NCBI GenBank assembly: GCA_937929875.1
Contig: CALFUP010000175.1
Location: 1-48,023 of the forward strand
Direction: 5' to 3'
Length of the DNA stretch: 48,023 bases
Origin: an uncultured Cocleimonas sp.
GTDB taxonomy: Bacteria > Pseudomonadota > Gammaproteobacteria > Thiotrichales > Thiotrichaceae
The position numbers were made by a program, and so were the translations under genes. Below the pieces are notes generated by a model, which was not told the DNA's origin, searched no databases, and saw nothing but the letters and a program-made list of their open reading frames with translations. How positions within the stretch are numbered: the stretch's first letter is position 1; every line of letters starts with the position of its first letter. Positions 9,268 through 19,345 of this stretch are shown piece after piece.

Positions 9268-11715
9268 ATGCAAAAGCTTAAAGAATTTAAAAGCATCAAA
9301 AAAGGATTACCCGACTTGTTAAATTGGGCGGCTGTTATTGAAGATGGCATTGTACTAAATAAGGACGGTAGCTTAACGGCTGGTTATTTTTATAAAGGCA
9401 AAGATTTATCTTCTTCATCCACTCAAGAAAGGAATCAGGTATCCGCTTTTATGAATGCGGCTTTATCACGTTTGGGTTCTGAATGGGTTTTGCATCAAGA
9501 CGCTGTGAGGGTTGAGGCTAGAGGGTATCCGCGTGAAGTTGAGAGCGATTTCCCTGATGATATTACTAAGTTAATAGATGATGAGCGTCGGGCTAGTTTC
9601 TCCGCTAGTTCGACCCATTACGAAAGCATCTATGCTTTCACATTAACGTACTTACCGGAATCCATTGCAAGCAGTAAGTTTGCAGATTTAATGTTTGAAA
9701 ATGAAAAGGGTTCAAAAAAGGAATCTCCCGCTAACAAAGCACTTGAAGCATTTAAGCGTGGGTTATCAGAGTTTGAGGATCAATCTAGCAGTGTACTGGT
9801 TCTTGAGCGAATGCGGGGTATTCCGTATACCGATGAATCTGGCGACCATATCAATGATCAGCTCTTACAGTATCTACATTACTGTTTAACAGGGCTTCCA
9901 CACCCAATCAATCTACCACCTTGCCCAATGTACTTAGATGCCGTGATTGGAAGCCATGAGTTATCAACGGGTGTAGTCCCAATGATCGAAGATAATTTAA
10001 TTCAAATCGTTGCTATTGATGGCTTCCCACAAGAAAGCTATCCGGGCATTTTAAATGCGCTTGATCAAGTCCCAATGAAATACCGGTGGAGTACTCGCTT
10101 CATATTTCAAGATGCAGTGGATGCCGAGAAAGGTTTGGTAAATTTCCGGAAAAAATGGGAACAAAAAGTCCGGGGCTTTTGGGATCAGATTTTTTACAGC
10201 AAGCAAACAAGTTCAGGCAGAGTAAATCAGGATGCTTTGGAAATGGTCGGGCAAGCTGAAAGCGCGATTTCAGACGTAAATTCAGGACTTGTTAAATACG
10301 GGTATTACACTAGTGTTGTTGTGATAACGGGTAAGGATCGAGAAAAAATACAGGACGATGCCAGGAAAGCTAAAAAGCTAATTAATAACTTAGGTTTTGC
10401 AGCACGAATTGAGACAGTAAACACAGTAGAGGCTTTTTTAGGAAGTTTACCAAGTCATGTTGTGCCTAATCTTAGGCGGCCAATGTTGCACACTCTACAC
10501 CTGTCTGATCTGCTCCCATTAACATCTGTTTGGGCTGGTCAAGAATATGCACCTTGCCCATTCTATCCGCCGCAAAGCCCCCCATTACTATTCGCTGAAA
10601 CCGATGGTAGTACACCTTTTCGGTTGAACCTGCACGTTGGCGATGTTGGTCATACTCTAATGATTGGACCAACAGGGTCAGGAAAATCTACGGCACTTGC
10701 TTTAATCGCTGCTCAATTTAGAAGATACCCAGAAGCAACCGTATTTTCTTTCGATAAAGGTAACAGTATCGAGACCTTAACAAGGGCTGTGGGTGGTGAT
10801 CATTTTAATGTTTCAGGTAGCTCTGATTCACCTTTGTCGTTTGCCCCATTATCAAAAATATCAAACCCAAATGAGTTGGCATGGGCTGAGGATTGGGTGT
10901 GCAACTTAGTCGAATTACAAAGTGTTGTACTTACTCCGTCAATGAGAGCAGAGATACACCGTTCACTGGTTGTAATGGCTCAATCAACTGAGCCGAATAC
11001 TATGACTCACTTGCAGATAACATTGCAAGATAGGGCACTAAAAGAAGCGATAGAAGAATACACAATGTCGGGTTCATTGGGCGAAGTGCTTGATGCAGAA
11101 GAGGACAATTTAGAGTTTGGCCGCTGGGCGTGTTTTGAGATTGAGGAGCTTATGCAACGAGGCGATAGAGTTAAATTACCTGTGCTTCTGTATCTGTTCC
11201 ACATGATTGAACGAAACATGAAGGGGCAACCCTGTTTACTGCTACTTGATGAAGCTTGGTTAATGCTAAGTCACCCCGTATTTAAAGCAAAAATAACGGA
11301 ATGGCTCAAGGTACTTAGAAAAATTAATTGCTCGGTCGTGCTTGCAACCCAGTCAATAACTGATGCTGAAAATTCAGGGATCTTAGATGTTCTTGTCGAG
11401 AGTTGCCCCACAAAAATATTCTTAGCCAATCGTGATGCTATGAATAAAGACAATCAAAAGCTCTACTCGAAAATGGGCTGTAATGAAACTGAGATTATCA
11501 ACATTACACACATGATTCCAAAACGTGAATATTTCATAAAAGGTGAGGGAAGCCGTGTTGTCAGCTTTGCCATTGGTCAAATTGCGCTAGCTTTTGTCGG
11601 TGTTTCTGCAAAGCCAGAATTAAAAGAAGTAAGGGAATTACAAGCCAATGAGGGCGACCGATGGGCGTTCACTTGGTTGAAAAATAGAGGTGTAAATTAT
11701 GAAGGGATTATCTGA
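9268..11715 (+). CDS. trbE: TrbE/VirB4 family T4SS ATPase
   Basis: Walker A MIGPTGSGKSTALALIAAQF, Walker B CLLLLDEAWLML, ATQSITDAENSG motif; 815 aa. Confidence 0.95.
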   Translation: MQKLKEFKSIKKGLPDLLNWAAVIEDGIVLNKDGSLTAGYFYKGKDLSSSSTQERNQVSAFMNAALSRLGSEWVLHQDAVRVEARGYPREVESDFPDDITKLIDDERRASFSASSTHYESIYAFTLTYLPESIASSKFADLMFENEKGSKKESPANKALEAFKRGLSEFEDQSSSVLVLERMRGIPYTDESGDHINDQLLQYLHYCLTGLPHPINLPPCPMYLDAVIGSHELSTGVVPMIEDNLIQIVAIDGFPQESYPGILNALDQVPMKYRWSTRFIFQDAVDAEKGLVNFRKKWEQKVRGFWDQIFYSKQTSSGRVNQDALEMVGQAESAISDVNSGLVKYGYYTSVVVITGKDREKIQDDARKAKKLINNLGFAARIETVNTVEAFLGSLPSHVVPNLRRPMLHTLHLSDLLPLTSVWAGQEYAPCPFYPPQSPPLLFAETDGSTPFRLNLHVGDVGHTLMIGPTGSGKSTALALIAAQFRRYPEATVFSFDKGNSIETLTRAVGGDHFNVSGSSDSPLSFAPLSKISNPNELAWAEDWVCNLVELQSVVLTPSMRAEIHRSLVVMAQSTEPNTMTHLQITLQDRALKEAIEEYTMSGSLGEVLDAEEDNLEFGRWACFEIEELMQRGDRVKLPVLLYLFHMIERNMKGQPCLLLLDEAWLMLSHPVFKAKITEWLKVLRKINCSVVLATQSITDAENSGILDVLVESCPTKIFLANRDAMNKDNQKLYSKMGCNETEIINITHMIPKREYFIKGEGSRVVSFAIGQIALAFVGVSAKPELKEVRELQANEGDRWAFTWLKNRGVNYEGII

Positions 11716-12493
11716 AATGTTGAAAAGAATAGTTTTCTTTCTAGCCGTGCTTAGTAGTAGTCCACAAGCAATGAGTTCGCCCGGTGGTGGTCTGTTTGGT
11801 TCAACCGAATTTACGCAAATATCAAACAATATAGAACTAGTTGCAATGTACGCACAAGATGCTGAAAACCTCGTAACAAGTATTAAGCAATACGAAACGA
11901 TGTTAAAAAACATCGAAAATATAGGTGACTTTGATCGGATTAAATCCTTGATTCAGGGTGATATGGAAGAGCTAGCTACCATTGTTCAAAAAGGTGAGGC
12001 ATTAGCTTACAGCTCGGGAAATATTGAAGAGGCCTTTAGTGAGCAAAACAAAGGCTATGAACATTACAAACAAGCATTAGATAACAATACTCCTATTGAT
12101 TTTCAGCAGGTATACAGTGATTGGTCACAGAAAAACATGGATTCGATATTGGGGGGATTGAAGGCTGCGGAACTCCAAAACAGTAGAATGGGTGAAGAGC
12201 ATGATTTAATGGCTCAGGTTCAGGCAAAGCTTGAAACGTCTACTGGAGCTCTGCAAGCAACTCAAGCTGCGGGTGCAATCGCAGCACAGCAAGTATCGCA
12301 GCTACAAAAGCTTAGAGGACTGCTAATGGCACAAATGCAATCACAAACAGCTTATCAAAGTAGCCAGCTTGAACGGCAAGCAATAAAGGATGCAGGGGCA
12401 GCTAAATTTACAACAACAACCACAACAGCCCCTCAGTTCAATAATCCGAACTTAAACGATTCCACTGCTGACCTTCTAGATTGGTTGAACTGA
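11699..12493 (+). CDS. trbJ: TrbJ/VirB5 family T4SS protein
   Basis: Signal peptide, TQISNNIELVAMYAQDAENLVTSIKQYETMLKNIE; position between trbE and trbL; start could be the internal Met at 11717. Confidence 0.85.
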   Translation: MKGLSEMLKRIVFFLAVLSSSPQAMSSPGGGLFGSTEFTQISNNIELVAMYAQDAENLVTSIKQYETMLKNIENIGDFDRIKSLIQGDMEELATIVQKGEALAYSSGNIEEAFSEQNKGYEHYKQALDNNTPIDFQQVYSDWSQKNMDSILGGLKAAELQNSRMGEEHDLMAQVQAKLETSTGALQATQAAGAIAAQQVSQLQKLRGLLMAQMQSQTAYQSSQLERQAIKDAGAAKFTTTTTTAPQFNNPNLNDSTADLLDWLN

Positions 12494-13743
12494 TGAGATT
12501 TTTCTTATCTAGGTACGGCCCGATTGCTGCTCTTTTGTTACTGCCCTCACTTGCCTTGGCTGAGGATGGGCAGGCAATGAACGACCTACTAAAAGTTTTT
12601 AATGAGCAAACTAAGCAATGGCTTTCACCAATCGAAGCGATTTCAAAATATCTATTGTTCTCACTAGCAACAATAAGTCTTGTTTGGACTGCTGCAACGA
12701 TGATGCTAAAAGGAGCTGACCTACCAGAAATACTATTTGAGTTAGTAAGATTTATTATGTTCATCGGGTTTTTCTACGCCCTGATTGATAACAGTAGTTT
12801 TTGGGCTGGTGGGATTGTTAAAGGATTCACTGACACTGCCCAAGCAGTAACAGTTGTTAATAATGCACTTGGGGGTGAAAACATAGGAAACCCTTTGCCT
12901 TCTCAAATATTAGAAAGAGGGTTTACATTATCTGACAGAATTAATGAAGCCAATGAAGGGTGGATTATTGATAATTTGGCTTATTGGCTTGTTTCATTAA
13001 TTGTTGTAGTTATCTATGCAGTTGTCGCCGCAATGGTTGTTCTTATATACATTGAAATGTACATAGTTCTGACTGCTGGGGTGATTGTATTGGGCTTTGC
13101 TGGAACACCTTGGACAAGCGACTACGCAAAAAAATATTTGATCTATACCGTAAGCGTGGGATTAAAACTAATGATGACGATGATCGTTGTTGGTTTGTGT
13201 GAAGGATTCATAAGTACTTGGGTAGCTTCAACAGATAGAGAGCTAGGTGAAAACGGTTCTTTAATGGCGATCATTGCTCTATTGATTCTCTTTGTATACC
13301 TCGTAATGAAAGTCCCCGACTTTGTTCAAAACCTTACAACAGGGGCTGTTCTAAGTGGTAATTCCTCTGGTGTTTTGGGAGCTGCAAAAGCTGCTATTAC
13401 TACTGCTGCTGTGGCCGGTGGTACTGTGGCCGGCGGTGTTGCTGGGGGAGGTGCGTCACTCGCTAACGCTAGTCGTCTTTCGGCTGCAAAAGGTACATCA
13501 GGTGGTGCTATGGCGACCGCCAAAAACTTAGGGTCTGCGGCAATGAAAACCGCAGGTCAGAGAATGCAAGGTAAAGGCGCATATGGTCAGTCAAAGCGTC
13601 ACAGCACAACAATGGGGCAAGTTAACGACAACCTCAAGAGCAGCTTAAGTAAAGCAAAAGCCAGTATCGAAACCAATGACGCTGCGACAGGAAATATTAG
13701 TGGTGGCTCTAGTTATAGATCACCTGCAGGAGACCAAGAGTAA
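12481..13743 (+). CDS. trbL: TrbL/VirB6 family integral membrane protein
   Basis: Multiple TM helices, AGVIVLGFAGTPWTSDYAKKYLIYTVSVGLKLMMTMIVVGL, Gly/Ala-rich C-tail typical of TrbL. Confidence 0.9.
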   Translation: MVELMRFFLSRYGPIAALLLLPSLALAEDGQAMNDLLKVFNEQTKQWLSPIEAISKYLLFSLATISLVWTAATMMLKGADLPEILFELVRFIMFIGFFYALIDNSSFWAGGIVKGFTDTAQAVTVVNNALGGENIGNPLPSQILERGFTLSDRINEANEGWIIDNLAYWLVSLIVVVIYAVVAAMVVLIYIEMYIVLTAGVIVLGFAGTPWTSDYAKKYLIYTVSVGLKLMMTMIVVGLCEGFISTWVASTDRELGENGSLMAIIALLILFVYLVMKVPDFVQNLTTGAVLSGNSSGVLGAAKAAITTAAVAGGTVAGGVAGGGASLANASRLSAAKGTSGGAMATAKNLGSAAMKTAGQRMQGKGAYGQSKRHSTTMGQVNDNLKSSLSKAKASIETNDAATGNISGGSSYRSPAGDQE

Positions 13744-14393
13744 TGAACCCATATATCAATGCTAGAAATGAATGGAATGAACGCTACGGCAGTTATATAG
13801 CATCAATGAAGGCGTGGAGAGCGGTAGCACTAGTTTCCATGTTTGTGGCTACTGTTGCTGTCTTGGCAGCTGTTTGGTTGGCTAGCCAGTCCAAAAGAGT
13901 TCCTTATATTGTCGAAACTAACAGGGGCGAAGTTGTTCAGGTCTACCAGAGTGTAAAGGGCAAAAAGCAGGATAAGCGGGTTATCAAATTTCAGATTGCA
14001 TCGTTTATCAAAGATTTGAGGGGGGTTACGTCTGATCCTGTTGTTCAATCTGAGCAAGTCCGTAGAGTATACGCCCACATGAGCGATAAATTACCCGCGT
14101 TCAGGACGGTTAGTGCTTGGTATAAAGCTAAAACGCCTTTTGAGAGAGTGAAGGAGGGAACGGTAATTGTTGAGGTGCAGCAAGTTTTATCGTTATCAGA
14201 AAACACTTGGCGAGTGGAGTGGACGGAAACATTGCGTTTACCTACCGGCGTAGATCATAAGTCGGAAAAGATGACCGGAACAATTCAAATTGTCGAGGGT
14301 GGCGAAGTAACAAGCACAACGGTGCAATATAATCCAATTGGTATGTTGATAAAGGATCTTGAATGGTCAAGGGGATTTGTCGCTACGAGTTAA
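13743..14393 (+). CDS. trbF: TrbF/VirB8 family protein
   Basis: N-terminal NPYINARNEWNERYGSYIASMKAWR, single TM, VPYIVETNRGEV; ATG overlaps trbL stop. Confidence 0.92.
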   Translation: MNPYINARNEWNERYGSYIASMKAWRAVALVSMFVATVAVLAAVWLASQSKRVPYIVETNRGEVVQVYQSVKGKKQDKRVIKFQIASFIKDLRGVTSDPVVQSEQVRRVYAHMSDKLPAFRTVSAWYKAKTPFERVKEGTVIVEVQQVLSLSENTWRVEWTETLRLPTGVDHKSEKMTGTIQIVEGGEVTSTTVQYNPIGMLIKDLEWSRGFVATS

Positions 14394-14405
14394 GAGTATG
14401 AAAAA

Positions 14406-15587
14406 ATGAATAAAATTAAGTTACTGGCTGTTTTGTGTTTAATAGCACTCTCTGTTCAAGTAAGTGCTAAAACTACAGATTTGTTTAGCAAGGAAGTACC
14501 ACTAACAAACAAAGAACGAATGGCAGTACAAAAAGCAAAGGAGTGGATCGAGGGTAACAATTACCCTTTTAGAACAGGCGAAAAGATAACTTACTTATAC
14601 GGGCAAGGACAGCCCGTAGCGGTTTGTGCTCCGCTTCAGCTTTGCATGATTGAGTTGGGCAAGAATGAAAGGGTTTCAAAGAATGGTATTCATCTAGGGG
14701 ATTCTGTTCGTTGGCAGGTATCACCAAGTATCGGTGCTGGTAACAAAACATTCTTAATCATAAAGCCTGTTGATGTGGGGTTAAGTACAAGTCTGGTGCT
14801 GGTGACAGATCAAGGCTCTTATAATATTAAATTGATCTCACGCCTAACTGATCTCACGCCTCTGATCTCTTTTCATCATGCAAATGCAGTAGCAAACGAA
14901 TGGGTTAACTACTACGAAAAGCTTGATGCTGACCAAAAAGAGGCGCAGGAAAAAAGAGAAGAAGACCAGGCACAGAAGCGTGCTAAATATTTAGCAAAGA
15001 AACGATTAGAAGAGATTGCAAAAAAACAAAAACAACTAGAAATAAAACAAAAACAGCAAGAGCTTGCATTAGCAAAACAAAGGCTAGCAGAGCAAAGACG
15101 CTATGAAGCTGAAAAGACAGAAGCGAGATTAAGACAAGCAGAGCAATTGGAGGAACAGCGTTTTCAAAATCAGCAAATGATGATTAACCAAAATCGCCAG
15201 AACAACCACCAAGGCCCACAACAACAATCAAGACCTCAAAGTATGAACTATCAACGTTCATTGAACCAAGCCAATGCAACGGGTAGGCAGACGAACCTTG
15301 CTAACTTAGATTTTAATTACTCTATGTCAGAGTGTACAAGATGCCCGTGGAAGCCTGTCCGTGTCTACAATAATGGAAGCCAGACTATTATAGAAATGAA
15401 TGGCATGAGCCAAACTGAAGCACCTGCATTGCTTGTTATGGGTGATTCGGGTCAACAGTTGGTGAATTATCGGATTAAAGGAAAAAGCTATATTGTAGAT
15501 CAAGTATTCAATGCTGCAATGCTTGTTGCTGGTGTAGGCAAAAGACAAAATAAAATTGTAATAATAAGAGGTGGGGCAGAATCATGA
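14406..15587 (+). CDS. trbG: TrbG/VirB9 family protein with Lys/Gln-rich coiled-coil insert
   Basis: GEKITYLYGQGQPVAVCAPLQLCMIELGKNE... N-domain and APALLVMGDSGQQLVNYRIKGKSYIVDQVFNAAMLVAGVGKRQNKIVI C-domain. Confidence 0.88.
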   Translation: MNKIKLLAVLCLIALSVQVSAKTTDLFSKEVPLTNKERMAVQKAKEWIEGNNYPFRTGEKITYLYGQGQPVAVCAPLQLCMIELGKNERVSKNGIHLGDSVRWQVSPSIGAGNKTFLIIKPVDVGLSTSLVLVTDQGSYNIKLISRLTDLTPLISFHHANAVANEWVNYYEKLDADQKEAQEKREEDQAQKRAKYLAKKRLEEIAKKQKQLEIKQKQQELALAKQRLAEQRRYEAEKTEARLRQAEQLEEQRFQNQQMMINQNRQNNHQGPQQQSRPQSMNYQRSLNQANATGRQTNLANLDFNYSMSECTRCPWKPVRVYNNGSQTIIEMNGMSQTEAPALLVMGDSGQQLVNYRIKGKSYIVDQVFNAAMLVAGVGKRQNKIVIIRGGAES

Positions 15588-16663
15588 AAACAATAATTGC
15601 TATCTCTTGCGCTGCGGTGCTTCTAAGTGGTTGCCAAACAGCCCCTACAGAATTTAAACCTATCAGCGTCCAAGCTGTACAGGCCAACAGCTCACAGGCG
15701 CTTAAAATCGCAACGGATGCGGTGGCATTACTAAAAACAAAAGTAAGCCTTGATACACCCCTGGAATTTAAGCCTGTGGGTGGCTTGGGGCAGGTCTTAG
15801 CATTCAAACTACAGGAAGCGGGGTATTCGGTTAATACTCGCGCTGTTAATGGTTCTATACCTGTTTCTTACACATTGGATTCACTGGATTCAATGAAGCT
15901 ATTTATGTTTAGAGCTGGAAACTATCAGGTTAATAGGGTGTATAAGTCCTCCGCCAGTGGTTTGGCTCTGGTGTCATCTTCGGCAAGAACTGCTAGAAAT
16001 ATAAGTAAGAACATATTTTTAAGTAATCCAAAGGTTAAACCTGTTGTTCCAGATCTGGTGAGTTTTGGGAAACCAAAAAAATCAAAAGCCATGAAAGCTA
16101 GGTTAAAAAGAAGCTTGATCATTGACAGCATGACTAGTGAAATTGCAGTCCTGGAAAAAGAATTAGTAGGCTTACAAACACCTAAGAAAATAATAAAAAG
16201 AGTAACGGCCAAACCACGGCAAGTGATGACTAGAAAACCTGTCAGAGTAGCCCGAGCACAAGTTAAGCGACCAGTTATTAAACTAGTCAGTCACAAAACA
16301 TCGGTTATGCCAAAAAAAGAAGCGGTCAATGTTCAAGAGCTGATTTCTCCTTTCGATGTAACTACGCTACTTTCAAAAAAGCAATTCGCATACATTGAGA
16401 GACAATCGAAAAAAATTGTACTGCCCACAAAACGAAGAAACAGTGAAAAGTATTTTTTGCAGCTTTTCGCAAGTAAAGATAAGCAACTGTTGCTGCAAAA
16501 TCAGAAGCTTGTTTCAGGCAAAGGTTTCCAATCTGAAATCGTAAAAAAGCCCAGTATTGGTGTACTACGAATTTATTCAAATGACTATAAAGAGCTGGTC
16601 AACGCCAAGCGCGTTCTTTTAAGACACTATGACGATTCATACATTAAAAAGGTATCTGCTTAA
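15584..16663 (+). CDS. trbH: TrbH-position lipoprotein, VirB7/TrbH-like with extended C-terminus
   Basis: Lipobox LLSGC, overlaps trbG stop, precedes trbI; 359 aa, much longer than typical TrbH. Confidence 0.7.
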   Translation: MKTIIAISCAAVLLSGCQTAPTEFKPISVQAVQANSSQALKIATDAVALLKTKVSLDTPLEFKPVGGLGQVLAFKLQEAGYSVNTRAVNGSIPVSYTLDSLDSMKLFMFRAGNYQVNRVYKSSASGLALVSSSARTARNISKNIFLSNPKVKPVVPDLVSFGKPKKSKAMKARLKRSLIIDSMTSEIAVLEKELVGLQTPKKIIKRVTAKPRQVMTRKPVRVARAQVKRPVIKLVSHKTSVMPKKEAVNVQELISPFDVTTLLSKKQFAYIERQSKKIVLPTKRRNSEKYFLQLFASKDKQLLLQNQKLVSGKGFQSEIVKKPSIGVLRIYSNDYKELVNAKRVLLRHYDDSYIKKVSA

Positions 16664-18405
16664 TGTCTAACGCACTTGATCCCTCTGTCCTACCTTCAGA
16701 ATTAAATGATCAACCAAGGGCAAGGCGATTAAGCAAGCTACCTGCCATAATTATTATGGGCGTGGCTACACTGGTTGTTTGTTTACTTGGTTATTCAATT
16801 TTAACGCGTGGCCAACCCAAAGAAGTGGTCGTTGAGGATGATGAAAACAGCGAAGAGATTGAAACAACATTATTCAGTGCTAACGATATAATTCAAGGGC
16901 AGGATAAATCTGTTTTTGAAAGACCAATCTTGCCGGAAAAAGAAGAAACACCGGCTAAAGACTCAAAACCTGAGATGCCAGAATTAGCACCTAAGATAAT
17001 TGAAAAAATACCTGTCCGGTCAAATGCACCAAGTAGGCCAAATGCCCCCGGTGTGGTTACTATGTCGCAGGAAGAGACATTCGCAGACAAGGTAGCTAGA
17101 GCAAAAGAACAGCTACTTTTAGATGCTTTAGGCGCTCGTACTCTTGCCGCATCTGCTCCTGATGTCGAAGAAGGGGACACTGTAACTAATGCTGTAAGTG
17201 CTCCTGTTGCGTCCTTTGGTGGAAGGGACAGAGGTAGAGAGCAAAGAGAAATTAGAGAGAAGTTGGCGGTACAAACATCACCTGATCTTGAAAGAATCGC
17301 AAGCTTGTTATCAACAATAGCTGAAAACACTAGCCAACAAAACAAGCCAGCTACGCCTTATCAGGGGGGCTTATCTTCAACTAGTCAAGGTGTTGCGAGT
17401 CAGGGGGTGGCAACGAATGTAAAGCGGTTAAGCGGTATGGAAGCCTTAGCATCATTATCTCAAGGCAGGGCAGCGGTTACTAATCCAGTTAATCGTGGTC
17501 TGACATTGAATAATGGATTGTATCAGGGTGGCTTAGCTTCATTGTCGCAAGGTAGACCAATCAATAATATATACCAACGTCCACTAGTTAATAATCGTGG
17601 TCTGGCTTTGAATAACGGGCTGTTTCAGGGTGGCTTAGCATCGAGGCCAGCTAGCAATAACAGCTTATCTTCGAACCCAAATCGCAGCTCAGTAACGAGA
17701 CCGCAAAGTATCGGGATAGGGCGATTGTCACAAGCTCAAAAAGACCTTTTAACACTTGCTGAAAACTCCCCCGCTGGTACTTTTATTCAAGCTAAAAGAG
17801 ATTACGGGTACAGCACCGAAGTTGCGCGTGAACAGCTAACAGATACAGATTTAAGGGTCGGTACAATCATTCCTGCTATTTTGATCAATGGCATCAACTC
17901 TGAATTAGAGGGTGTTGCAATAGCGCAGGTCAGTCAAAATGTTTGGGACTCAACGCACGGTGAAAACGTGTTGATTCCGCAAGGAACTAGGCTAATTGGA
18001 GACTTTAAAAGTGACGTTAAGGAAGGTCAAAGCAGAGTAGGTGTGTCATGGAATCGCTTACAATTCCCTGATGGTAAAACACTTGCGCTTAGTAATATGG
18101 TCGGCTCTGATCAAGCAGGTTTTACAGGATTTTCGGATATGGTTAATAACCATTACAAGAAAAAGTTCGGCTCTGCGACGTTGCTATCAATCATAAGTGG
18201 GTTGGGCAGTATGTTTGCTTCAGACAATGAAAAACAAACGAGTGGCGAATCCTTTACTAACCAATTAGCTCAGCAATACGGGACTGTGGGTAGTAGCATG
18301 ATAGAGAAAAACCTAGAGATCCCACCGACCATAATCATTAGACCAGGCTACCGCTTTAATGTGATCGTCACTCAAGACTTTGCATTAAAACCATATTACG
18401 AATAA
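16663..18405 (+). CDS. trbI: TrbI/VirB10 family protein
   Basis: C-domain GTIIPAILINGINSELEGVAIAQVSQNVWDS..LIPQGTRLIGDFKSDVKEGQSRVGVSWNRLQFPDGKTLAL. Confidence 0.94.
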   Translation: MSNALDPSVLPSELNDQPRARRLSKLPAIIIMGVATLVVCLLGYSILTRGQPKEVVVEDDENSEEIETTLFSANDIIQGQDKSVFERPILPEKEETPAKDSKPEMPELAPKIIEKIPVRSNAPSRPNAPGVVTMSQEETFADKVARAKEQLLLDALGARTLAASAPDVEEGDTVTNAVSAPVASFGGRDRGREQREIREKLAVQTSPDLERIASLLSTIAENTSQQNKPATPYQGGLSSTSQGVASQGVATNVKRLSGMEALASLSQGRAAVTNPVNRGLTLNNGLYQGGLASLSQGRPINNIYQRPLVNNRGLALNNGLFQGGLASRPASNNSLSSNPNRSSVTRPQSIGIGRLSQAQKDLLTLAENSPAGTFIQAKRDYGYSTEVAREQLTDTDLRVGTIIPAILINGINSELEGVAIAQVSQNVWDSTHGENVLIPQGTRLIGDFKSDVKEGQSRVGVSWNRLQFPDGKTLALSNMVGSDQAGFTGFSDMVNNHYKKKFGSATLLSIISGLGSMFASDNEKQTSGESFTNQLAQQYGTVGSSMIEKNLEIPPTIIIRPGYRFNVIVTQDFALKPYYE

Positions 18406-18406
18406 T

Positions 18407-18690
18407 CGCGTACCAAGTCGCCCACTCACGACAAATCAGCATCGGGCGGTTTGGTTAGTCAAATCTAAAGCGGTTTGGCAGGGTGGAAGGTGTGACGTTT
18501 TCAAGGTCTGATTTAAACTGTCGGGTGATCAATTCTGTTTTACCCCATTGGTAGTAGCTAACGTAGGGGAGACCCCTACACCCCCTATGCACAAATCTAG
18601 CAAGTGAAAAGCGTAGCTTTCTCGCGGGGCGGCTTCGGAGAAGTCGGGCAAGTCACGCGCAGGGCATGGCTTATTAAACAGGTGAAAGGT
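18407..18690 (+). repeat. Dispersed non-coding repeat, copy B
   Basis: Matches copies A and C; core GTAGGGGAGACCCCTACACCCCC at 18563-18585. Confidence 0.7.
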
Positions 18691-18836
18691 TTACATAATG
18701 GCCTCTGCCCTTGCGTGTGGCGTAGCCGCAAAATAGCAAGGGTGGCTTTTGAGGCGACTATGTGAAGCTTTCATTTCTGCTTTGTTACGAACTGGTTCAG
18801 GGTGAAAAACTAACAGCTTATTATCTGTAGCCCTGA

Positions 18837-19244
18837 CTACCTTTCTAGTCTCTTAGACTTGCTTTTCTCCTGTACTTTTATCACGCCTTTTTGTGCAAGT
18901 TGAGCTTTTTTCTCCAACTCAGATTTGACAGACGTTCCTTTCTTTTTTGATTGCTCAACTGCATCATTAATGATGTTTTTCAAACCTGTTATTTTTTTCA
19001 ATTGTGAAGGTGACGCTGTTCTTAATAGTGTACCAAGCTGGTCAGCGGTTAAGCTGGATGGGTCTTTAGATGCCAACTCATAAGGTGTTAGTTCTGCATT
19101 GCCATTAGGCTTCCCAGCTTCTAAGAAAGCTTGTTTGACGCTGCGTTGCTTTGTTTTTTCCTTGGCTGCTTTGGTTTGCGTTTTCTCTTTTGCTGTTGCT
19201 TCACGAACTACATTGAATTGTCTGGTTTTGATTTCATCAGTCAT
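18837..19244 (-). CDS. Hypothetical Lys-rich protein (135 aa)
   Basis: Intact ORF rich in Lys/Glu/Ala, convergent with trb operon. Confidence 0.5.
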   Translation of the reverse strand: MTDEIKTRQFNVVREATAKEKTQTKAAKEKTKQRSVKQAFLEAGKPNGNAELTPYELASKDPSSLTADQLGTLLRTASPSQLKKITGLKNIINDAVEQSKKKGTSVKSELEKKAQLAQKGVIKVQEKSKSKRLER

Positions 19245-19345
19245 CGTGTAGGTATCCTATTTTTTCGATTGCTAGCTCTAAGCTTGTGTTAAAACTATGA
19301 CCTGTCCAAAGCATCCTATTTCATAACATGGCGCATGTTATTTTA

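Noticed and set aside
16893-17345. 150-aa antisense ORF within trbI
   Set aside because: Fully antisense to a well-supported T4SS gene; Ala/Ser-rich shadow ORF.
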